From positions 54,162 through 118,161 of the forward strand of contig JAHWKK010000011.1 of NCBI GenBank assembly GCA_019347945.1: DNA of 64,000 nucleotides. The letters run 5' to 3'. Of this stretch, positions 58,542 through 64,000 are shown piece after piece. The notes below the pieces were generated by a model. The model searched no databases, was not told where the DNA came from, and worked only from the letters and a program-made list of their open reading frames with translations. Made by a program: the position numbers and the translations under genes. The stretch comes from Acidobacteriota bacterium. GTDB lineage: Bacteria > Acidobacteriota > Thermoanaerobaculia > Gp7-AA8 > JAHWKK01. Within the stretch, counting starts at the first letter, position 1; each line of letters starts with the position of its first letter.

Positions 58542-58688
58542 TTACCAGCGCGCCTGCACGATGGCAGGCTTGCATTGAGGCGCGGGGGTCTTGATGCGGA
58601 CCGTCACCTGGCTGTCCCGGATCTGAAGCGACACCGTGTGGCGTGGCTTGCGAATCGTTAGACGTGCGTGGGTGCCTGAAACTTTCAT
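58542..58688 (-). CDS. Small basic protein ahead of nrdJ (48 residues)
   Basis: ATG at 58688 is preceded by GGGAGGG with good spacing. The product (MKVSGTHARLTIRKPRHTVS, then LQIRDSQVTVRIKTPAPQC) is basic and beta-prone, with one Cys. It lies between the promoter and nrdJ (nrdJ start 115 bases beyond its stop) and should share the transcript. Could be a leader or a small regulator; no family known. Confidence 0.5.
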   Translation of the reverse strand: MKVSGTHARLTIRKPRHTVSLQIRDSQVTVRIKTPAPQCKPAIVQARW

Positions 58689-58743
58689 TCTGCCCTCCCT
58701 CTCGAACACCGTCTGTCTGGGATTTCCCAATCGGAACAGGACA

Positions 58744-58772
58744 GTTATACGGCCCCCTGGAACCAAAGTCAA
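58744..58772 (-). promoter_or_regulatory. Sigma-70-type promoter for the nrdJ transcript
   Basis: On the minus strand TTGACT (58767-58772) and TATAAC (58744-58749) are separated by 17 bases. This is close to consensus and is the best promoter between the right-hand genes and nrdJ. Confidence 0.75.
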
Positions 58773-58779
58773 GACTTGA

Positions 58780-58826
58780 CCACTAGATATTGTGGTGGGG
58801 GCTCGAGGGTGCGCTATATACTGTGT
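58780..58826. promoter_or_regulatory. Two NrdR boxes
   Basis: CCACTAGATATTGTGG (58780-58795) and GCGCTATATACTGTGT (58811-58826) each match about 13 of 16 positions of the NrdR box (acaCwAtATaTwGtgt, either strand). They are 15 bases apart (31 from centre to centre, three helical turns), the usual spacing for paired NrdR boxes. They adjoin the -35 element of the nrdJ promoter. Confidence 0.8.
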
Positions 58827-58870
58827 AAATGCGCGAAACGCTCAACTTATTCTCCGCAGGATACCGACAG

Positions 58871-58886
58871 GCTTTCCGCGGAAAGC
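58871..58886. other. 16-bp perfect palindrome
   Basis: GCTTTCCGCGGAAAGC is fully self-complementary. It lies between the NrdR boxes and the DnaA-box cluster and shares its TTTCCGC half with the next bases. Role unknown; possibly a binding site. Confidence 0.45.
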
Positions 58887-58905
58887 CCACAGGTTTTCCG
58901 CAGAG

Positions 58906-58953
58906 TTATCCACAGGGAAGGACCTGATTATCAACAATTTATAAACATTTTTT
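58906..58953. promoter_or_regulatory. DnaA-box cluster with AT-rich flank
   Basis: TTATCCACA (58906-58914) is a perfect DnaA box. TTATCAACA (58928-58936) and TTATAAACA (58939-58947) are one- or two-base variants; start spacings are 22 and 11 bases, in helical phase. The DNA after them is AT-rich (to about 58953). It could let DnaA act on nrdJ expression, as known for nrdAB in E. coli, or mark a replication-related site. Confidence 0.55.
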
Positions 58954-59030
58954 AGCGACCATTTCCGCCGTTTCCGGGGTGGCGGTTTTGGGTAGGCTGA
59001 TCCGCGAAAAGTTAACAGGATTCGAGTAGG

Positions 59031-59100
59031 GATCAGGGGTCAGGGATCAGGGATCAGGGGAGAAGCAGGGACTAGGGATTAGGGGTTAGGGATTAGGGAA
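59031..59100. repeat. G-rich heptad array (GGGATCA/GGGATTA family), possible G-quadruplex
   Basis: Seventy bases of GGGATCA- and GGGATTA-type units. From 59068 to 59098 five G-tracts of three or four are spaced by 3-4 bases, enough for a G-quadruplex. The inverted partner array lies at 59665-59742. The 1,050 bases from 58689 to 59742 contain only regulatory sites and repeats. Confidence 0.75.
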
Positions 59101-59249
59101 GAAGCAGGGTTGCTGATCTGGGTGTGGAAAACGGGGCGATGCGTCGGAGCGGTGAGTTTTCCGCCGGCCGCGGATGGATCGAGCGCGCGAGAACGGGACG
59201 GACGGTGGTGCGAGGGCGCTGCAGTTTTTCGGGGCACCGATCGTGTGTC

Positions 59250-59647
59250 GCCCGCTGAAGCGGGCTCGACACCATTGCGCTGCGTGTTTCTGTCCCCCGG
59301 CTGAAGCCGGGGGCTAATGTCTGGCGCCACCTGCGGCGGCTTTGCCAGGCTTCGTTCGTTGAGCGAGCCTGCGACAATCAGCCCGTCACGTTGCGTTCTT
59401 TCGCCCGCTCTAAAGCTTGATCGGCGCCGCGATCATTCGCAAATGCACATCGAATAAAAACCTCCCGTTCGATCAGCCCGCGCCAGCGGGCGAAAGAGCG
59501 CCGAGCTCTTCGAGGCGTTGAATCTCGGCGAGATCGCGACCCATCTTCGCTCAGCCCGCGCCAGCGGGCGAAAGAGCTTAGCCCCCGGCTTCAGCCGGGG
59601 GACAGTTGCGCTTCCCAGAAAAGAACGCCGAGCCCGCTTCAGCGGGC
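59250..59647. repeat. Cluster of six hairpins with related stems
   Basis: Near-perfect hairpins at 59250-59265 (GCCCGCTGAAGCGGGC), 59294-59313, 59476-59491, 59554-59569 (GCCCGCGCCAGCGGGC twice), 59582-59601 and 59632-59647 (GCCCGCTTCAGCGGGC). Four are followed by GACAGA, GACAG or GAAAGAG. The GACAGAAAGTAG tail of the last also follows the stem in the RepA elements. Confidence 0.8.
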
Positions 59648-59664
59648 GACAGAAAGTAGACGCC

Positions 59665-59742
59665 TTCTTCTTCCCTGATCCCTGATCCTTGATCCCTGCT
59701 TTTCGCCCTGACCCATGATCCCTGATCCCTGATCCCTGCTCT
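59665..59742. repeat. C-rich heptad array abutting purN
   Basis: CCCTGAT/CCTGATC-type units on the plus strand, ending CTTCACTCC, whose TCA is the reverse of the purN stop codon (59743-59745). Confidence 0.75.
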
Positions 59743-60369
59743 TCACTCCAGATCCAGCGATGTGACTCGCGGCTGGATCGTCACGCGGCGGCCGTCAATA
59801 GACCATTCGCGCGAGCAGAGCAACCCGAGCGCGCGCGGATAGAGCTCGTGCTCCGCCTCGAGGATCAACCCGGCAGCTTCCTCGGGGGTCTTCGCGTCGG
59901 AGATGTCGACCGCACGCTGTGCGACGATCGGCCCGTGATCGAGCTCCTCGTCGACGAAGTGGACCGTGCAGCCGGAGATCTTCACCCCATGCTCGAACGC
60001 CTGGCGCTGCGCGTCGGCGCCCGGGAAGGCGGGAAGCAGCGACGGATGAATGTTGACGATCCGCTCCCGATACCGGCCGATGAACCAGGGAGAGAGGAGG
60101 CGCATGTAGCCGGCGAGGACGACGAAGTTTGCAGCGTGGTCGTCGATCGCCTGCGCGACGAGACGCTCATGCTCCTCACGCGGCATTCCCCCGTGCGGAA
60201 TCGAGACGGAGGCGATGCCGTGCCCCCTGGCGATCTCGAGACCCTTCGCTTCCTCGACATTCGAGATGACCACGCCAATCTCCGCATCGATCTCTCCCCG
60301 GCCGATCGCGTTGTAGATCGAGACGAAGTTGGAGCCTCTTCCGGAGAGAAGGATCGCGAGTACCCGCAT
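59743..60369 (-). CDS. purN: Phosphoribosylglycinamide formyltransferase
   Basis: A 208-residue enzyme adding a formyl group from 10-formyl-tetrahydrofolate to GAR in purine synthesis. The N-terminal LLSGRGSN binds phosphate; the catalytic Asn-His-Asp set is present in NIHPSLLPAFPG and VHFVDEELDHGPIVAQ. It begins one base after purM, so they are coupled. Confidence 0.95.
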   Translation of the reverse strand: MRVLAILLSGRGSNFVSIYNAIGRGEIDAEIGVVISNVEEAKGLEIARGHGIASVSIPHGGMPREEHERLVAQAIDDHAANFVVLAGYMRLLSPWFIGRYRERIVNIHPSLLPAFPGADAQRQAFEHGVKISGCTVHFVDEELDHGPIVAQRAVDISDAKTPEEAAGLILEAEHELYPRALGLLCSREWSIDGRRVTIQPRVTSLDLE

Positions 60370-60370
60370 C

Positions 60371-61441
60371 TCAGCCGTCCCAGGAGGCGAATCCGGCAGG
60401 AGGGGTGTCGTAGTCGACCTTCCCCTCCCCCTTCACCACATTTCCGATGAAGAAGAGCTTTTGCGAATGCTGCTGCAGGTGCGCGACGACCTTCGGGACG
60501 TGGTCGACGGCGACGAACAGCACCATACCGATCCCCATGTTGAACACGCGGAGCGCCTCGATCCGATCGACGCCTCCGGTCGCGACGAGCCAGGAGAAGA
60601 GCGGCGGGATTTCCCACGATCCGAGCTTGATCCTCGCGTCGAGATTCGAGGGGAGAACCCGAGGAATGTTGTCGGTGAGCCCGCCGCCGGTGATGTGCGC
60701 CATCGCGCTCAGCCGGTCCTCTTCGACGAGCCCGCCGAGCTGCCGGAGATAGGACAGATGGGGCCGGAGGAGCTCCTCCCCCACCTTCCGCTCGAGATCG
60801 GGTACGACGCTCTGCATGTCGAGCCCGGCATCATCGACGATCTTCCGCGCGAGCGAGTAACCGTTCGTATGGAGGCCGCTCGACGGCAAACCGAGGATGA
60901 TGTCTCCCTCGCGGACGCGCGAGCCGTCGATCAGATGCTTCTCGTCGACCACGCCGACGATGAAGCCGGCGACGTCGTACTCTCCCGGGCGGTAGAAGCC
61001 GGGCATCTCCGCGGTCTCGCCGCCGATCAGGGCGAGCCGGTTCTCGCGGCACGCCTCCGCCATTCCCCGCACGACATCGACCATCACGGCCGGCTCGAGC
61101 TTTCCGGTGGCAAAGTAGTCGAGGAAGAAGAGCGGCCGGGCGCCCTGGACGAGGATGTCGTTGACGCAGTGGTTGACCAGATCGCCGCCGATCGTGTCGT
61201 GGATCTTCATGTCGCGCGCGACCTTCAGCTTCGTCCCGACGCCATCGGCGGACGAGACGAGGATCGGCGACTCGAGATCCGGAAAGTTCGCGCGGTAGAG
61301 CCCGCCGAAGAGTCCGAGCTCGGAGACGACGTTCTCGGAGTACGTGTCGCGAACGATCCTGCGGACCTGCGAGAGCGCTTCGTCCTGCGCGTCGATGTCG
61401 ACGCCGGCGTCGCGGTAGGTGGTTGTTGTAGGTTTCGTCAT
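60371..61441 (-). CDS. purM: Phosphoribosylformylglycinamidine cyclo-ligase (AIR synthetase)
   Basis: A 356-residue ATP-dependent enzyme forming AIR from FGAM, two steps after PurN. Motifs match the family: YRDAGVDIDAQDEAL, SSADGVGTKLKVA, VNHCVNDILVQGARPLFFLD, IGGETAEMPGFYRPGEYD and HITGGGLTDNIPRVLP. An array of heptads begins immediately upstream of its start. Confidence 0.96.
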   Translation of the reverse strand: MTKPTTTTYRDAGVDIDAQDEALSQVRRIVRDTYSENVVSELGLFGGLYRANFPDLESPILVSSADGVGTKLKVARDMKIHDTIGGDLVNHCVNDILVQGARPLFFLDYFATGKLEPAVMVDVVRGMAEACRENRLALIGGETAEMPGFYRPGEYDVAGFIVGVVDEKHLIDGSRVREGDIILGLPSSGLHTNGYSLARKIVDDAGLDMQSVVPDLERKVGEELLRPHLSYLRQLGGLVEEDRLSAMAHITGGGLTDNIPRVLPSNLDARIKLGSWEIPPLFSWLVATGGVDRIEALRVFNMGIGMVLFVAVDHVPKVVAHLQQHSQKLFFIGNVVKGEGKVDYDTPPAGFASWDG

Positions 61442-61779
61442 TTTGGATGAATGCAGGGATCTGGGAAGAGTGAAGAGTGAAGAGTGAAGAGTGAAAGAGA
61501 AGAGTCAAAAGTGAATGGTGAAGAGTGAAAGAGAAGAGTCAAGGGGGATCTAAGGATCGGCGCTTCGCTGGGCTTGTCTGTACTCCTCTTAGAGGTCCCT
61601 CGCCCCGCGCCCACCGATACACCGGATCGAAACGAATCCGCAAGCTCGCCACCCGCTCGGGACGACCGGGCGAGGAAGGTGTTAGCCCACGGCTCAATAC
61701 CGGCGTCTGGTCTGTCTGTTCGAAATGACTGCAGGTTTTTGTTGGTCCGTTTCACTCTTCACTCTTCACTCTTCACTCT
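61442..61779. repeat. Heptad-lined spacer with a dispersed element
   Basis: The 338-base gap is bounded by G-rich GAGTGAA-type units at 61455-61545 and TTCACTC units at 61751-61779; the last supplies the TCA stop reverse of fabH. Between them, 61559-61670 is an inverted copy of the 100-bp dispersed element found at 33262. No gene is present. Confidence 0.8.
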
Positions 61780-62838
61780 TCACACCCGATACAGCGCCGC
61801 GCCCCAGTGGAGCCCGGAGCCGAGCGCGGTGAACGCCAGAAGCATACCTTCCCTGATCCGTCCTTCGCTCACGAGCTCGTGATAGAGGATCGGGAGCGTG
61901 CCGGCAGTCGTGTTGCCGTAGCGCTCGATGTTGTGAGGGACTTTCTCTTCCGGAAAGTCGAGCGCCTTCCGGACACCCTCGATGATGCGGAGGTTGGCCT
62001 GGTGCGCGAGAACGAGGTCGATCTCGGAGGGATCGATCCCGGCGGCCTCGCACACGGCGAGAATCGACTCGGGCATTTTCCTGACCGCCTGCCGGAAGAC
62101 CTCACGGCCGGCCATGTCCGGAACGTAGCTTCCGTCGTCGACCTGTTCTTTGCTGATCCACGGGCGTTTGAGAAATGAACCGCCCTGCACCCAGAGAGCC
62201 TCGAGGAGCGACCCGTCGGTAAAGAGACGCGTCTCGAGAAGGCCTCGGCCGTTCTCGTCGTGCCCTTCGACGACGACCGCGCCCGCTCCGTCTCCGAAGA
62301 GGACGACGCGATCGCGGTAGCGGGTGTTGTACTCCCGCTCGTCGTCGGTCACCTCGCGCGACTCCTCACCGATCAGCGTCTTCCACCCTTTGTCCCATGG
62401 CATGAACGGCGTGTGGACTTCCGAGCCCACCAGAAGAACCCGTCCGTACTTGCCGCTCCGGACCAACGAGTCGACGAGGTCGAGTCCGTAGAGGAAGCCG
62501 CTGCATTGCTGTCGGATGTCGAACGTCGGGATCTCGCGCAGTCCGATCCGTTCCTGGAGAAGCGGGCCGTTTCCGGGGAAGTAGTAGTCGGGTGTCATCG
62601 TGGCGAAGACGACGGCGTCGATCGCGTCGGGCTCGAGCCCCGCGTTTTCGATCGCCGCCTTCGCGGCCGTCGCGCCGAGCTCGGAGGAACCCTGTCCCGA
62701 CGAAGCGAATCGTCTCTGCTCGATGCCGGAGCGGGTTCGGATCCATTCATCCGAGGTTTCCATGATCCGGGCGAGATCGTCGTTGGTGACGACGTTGTCG
62801 GGGATGCCGATTCCACTTCCGGTGATGACGCTCCGCAT
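61780..62838 (-). CDS. fabH: Beta-ketoacyl-ACP synthase III family enzyme
   Basis: A 352-residue thiolase-fold condensing enzyme. The catalytic Cys is residue 112 in RQQCSGFLYG; the His is in HQANLRI and the Asn in RYGNTTAGT. The start (SVITGSGIGIPDNVVTNDDL) and TSDEWIRTRSGI are classic FabH. A somewhat longer central segment (HTPFMPWDKGWKTLIGEESR) is typical of a subgroup that may use other acyl-CoA primers. It starts fatty-acid synthesis, or a related pathway. Confidence 0.88.
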   Translation of the reverse strand: MRSVITGSGIGIPDNVVTNDDLARIMETSDEWIRTRSGIEQRRFASSGQGSSELGATAAKAAIENAGLEPDAIDAVVFATMTPDYYFPGNGPLLQERIGLREIPTFDIRQQCSGFLYGLDLVDSLVRSGKYGRVLLVGSEVHTPFMPWDKGWKTLIGEESREVTDDEREYNTRYRDRVVLFGDGAGAVVVEGHDENGRGLLETRLFTDGSLLEALWVQGGSFLKRPWISKEQVDDGSYVPDMAGREVFRQAVRKMPESILAVCEAAGIDPSEIDLVLAHQANLRIIEGVRKALDFPEEKVPHNIERYGNTTAGTLPILYHELVSEGRIREGMLLAFTALGSGLHWGAALYRV

Positions 62839-62852
62839 CGGCCGATTATATG

Positions 62853-63043
62853 AGGGTGGAGAAGCAGGGGTCAGGGATCAGGGATCAGGGAAGAAGGCAG
62901 GGATCAGGGATTAGGGATCAGGGATCAGGGAAGGATCGCCACCAGCCTGCGAGACGTTTCCCATCACCGGGAGGGGTTGCAACTGGCGAGGTGCCGGCGA
63001 TCTTCCAACCTCAAACCTCCAACCTTCAACCTTCAAAATTGTT
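62853..63043. repeat. Heptad arrays on both sides of the fabH-response regulator gap
   Basis: G-rich units (GGGATCA and GGGATTA) at 62855-62935 on the left, and CCTCAAA, CCTCCAA and CCTTCAA units at 63004-63038 on the right. The right-hand units are of the same sort as those in nrdJ. The gap 62839-63107 has no gene. Confidence 0.75.
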
Positions 63044-63107
63044 ATTAGAGTTTACGACTCGACCGCCGTTTTCACTGGTACAGGCTTCGCAACCGCGCAG
63101 GAGTCGA

Positions 63108-63506
63108 ATGGGCGCGAAGATCCTCGCAATAGAAGACGACCCCCAGATTCTCGATCTCTACGTCACCTTCTTCGAACGCCGCGGCTACACGGTCCTCTGC
63201 GCCGCGAATGGGAGGAAGGCGATCGCAACACTCGAGGGTAACCGCGACGTGAAACTGATCCTCCTCGATCTCAATCTTCCCGGAATGAGTGGCGAGGAGT
63301 GGATGCGATGGTACGAGTCGAGTGGCATCCGCGCCCCGATCATCGTCGTCTCCGGCAAAGGCGACATCCTCTCTGTCGCGCGCAGTCACCCCGACGTCGC
63401 CGCTCTGACCAAACCGTTCCACATGGAAGAGCTCCAGGAGCTCGTCGAGGTCCTGCTCGAGGAGAACTGGGAGTCGGAAGTCACCGACGACGCGCAGCTG
63501 CATTGA
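63108..63506 (+). CDS. Single-domain response regulator
   Basis: A 132-residue receiver-only protein, ATG at 63108 after AGGAG. The acidic pair (IEDDPQI), phosphorylated Asp (LLDLNLPGMSG), Ser (VVSGKGD) and Lys (TKPFHM) are all in place. No output domain exists, so it acts through another protein, perhaps the hybrid kinase. It stands alone. Confidence 0.88.
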   Translation: MGAKILAIEDDPQILDLYVTFFERRGYTVLCAANGRKAIATLEGNRDVKLILLDLNLPGMSGEEWMRWYESSGIRAPIIVVSGKGDILSVARSHPDVAALTKPFHMEELQELVEVLLEENWESEVTDDAQLH

Positions 63507-63552
63507 GGAGAAGCAGGGATCAGGGGTCAGGGATCAGGGACCAGGGGTCGAT
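63507..63552. repeat. G-rich heptad array after the response regulator
   Basis: GGGATCA- and GGGGTCA-type units start immediately after the stop codon. The following gap (63553-63972) includes a dispersed-element copy at 63675-63748 and no gene. Confidence 0.75.
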
Positions 63553-63674
63553 CGTTCTGATCTCGCCACATCCCGCACCTCGTCATCCTGAGCAATTGAC
63601 CGGCGCGTTTGCGCCGGTGAAGCGGAAATGACAGCTGTGAGTGTAGGAACAACCGCACTCGCCTACTCAAACCG

Positions 63675-63748
63675 ACGTCATCCCGAGCGGGCGGTCGGGT
63701 GGGCAAGCGAGGGACCTTGCAGGGTGGGACATCAGGCCAAGCGAAGCG
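63675..63748. repeat. Copy of the dispersed 100-bp element
   Basis: Begins CGTCATCCCGAGCGGGCGGT, contains GCGAGGGACCTTGC and ends GGCCAAGCGAAGCGC, as in the copies at 33262 and 61559. Confidence 0.65.
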
Positions 63749-63972
63749 CTGCAAGTGGGTCGAAGTCCAACAATTTCGTTTCATTAGGAGCGGCCGAAGG
63801 ACAGCGAAGGATCCGGGGGAAGGTCCTGAATCAACGTAGCGAGCACGGGCGAACGGTAGCTCACGAACCCCCGCCCAGAGACGATGAGTAGGCCGGTCCC
63901 CTCGAACGATGTCACGATTTGATCGTGCATCCCACGTTAGACGGGCTCGAAGCCCAGAAGAGGAGACCAGCC

Positions 63973-64000
63973 GTGAACCATATTGCCATTGATATCCATG
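63973..64000 (+). CDS. Start of an IS110-type transposase (cut off by the window end)
   Basis: GTG at 63973 begins MNHIAIDIH, which matches the first residues of IS110-family DEDD transposases. GAGGAG precedes it, and a small stem (GGGCTCGAAGCCC) lies about 20 bases upstream. Only nine codons are visible, so this is a tentative call; if right, the gap to its left would hold the element end and a non-coding RNA region. Confidence 0.45.

Noticed and set aside
55527..58661. A 1,044-codon open frame antisense to nrdJ
   Set aside because: High GC third positions leave the antisense frame open; the product is Arg/Asp/Leu-rich without motifs, and nrdJ is certain.
58428..58741. Cobalamin riboswitch upstream of nrdJ
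   Set aside because: I looked for a B12 box and the usual multi-stem core and saw neither; NrdR boxes explain control.
58906..58953. Chromosomal replication origin
   Set aside because: One perfect DnaA box and two variants are too few, dnaA/dnaN are absent and gene direction does not switch; kept only as a regulatory-site finding.

Overview
The window is about 60-65% GC, densely coded, with most genes on the minus strand. It looks like an uncultured, probably Acidobacteriota-like bacterium. The reasons are a soluble ECF sigma factor paired with a zf-HC2/TPR protein, a Ser/Thr kinase carrying PD40/WD40-like repeats, several beta-propeller sugar dehydrogenases and TonB-linked secreted proteins. 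This placement is inference from gene style, not from a marker gene.

Region 1-35 kb is mostly housekeeping. It holds a thioesterase-TetR pair behind a promoter with two operator-like half-palindromes, a lipoprotein dehydrogenase coupled to a TonB-dependent receptor, leucyl aminopeptidase, PgsA, tRNA-Leu(CAG), an acyl-CoA dehydrogenase-meaB-pheT-coiled-coil operon, a PilZ protein, a parC/parE pair of strikingly gammaproteobacterial type, a parvulin, an M16 protease, a histone-deacetylase-like hydrolase, an ECF sigma/TPR operon followed by a tiny secreted peptide, a DUF1028 protein, DoxX, a PQQ-type sugar dehydrogenase and katG with its perR regulator.

Region 36-55 kb is accessory. Two hicBA toxin-antitoxin loci both have an intact antitoxin and a frameshifted toxin. 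A VapBC45-like pair, a frameshifted HNH endonuclease, a PD-(D/E)XK-helicase fusion, two small neighbouring unknown genes with several shed gene-tail copies, a Ser/Thr kinase bracketed by 100-bp direct repeats, an MHYT hybrid histidine kinase and a lower-GC GGDEF/TPR protein also lie here. Copies of a roughly 120-bp repeat sit beside both hicBA loci.

Region 55-64 kb returns to core metabolism: vitamin B12-dependent ribonucleotide reductase with a pair of NrdR boxes and a DnaA-box cluster upstream, then purN, purM, fabH and a response regulator. It ends in what looks like the first codons of an IS110-type transposase.

The most unusual property is the non-coding DNA. Degenerate 7-bp-period arrays line many intergenic spacers, G-rich on the plus strand at the left edge and C-rich at the right edge. 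They often run into the stop codon of the next gene, and one has been absorbed in frame into nrdJ. Hairpin families with a shared GACAGA tail, a 100-bp dispersed element and a perfect 29-bp inverted repeat add to this. Four frameshifted genes occur, three at the accessory loci, while all long core genes are intact.
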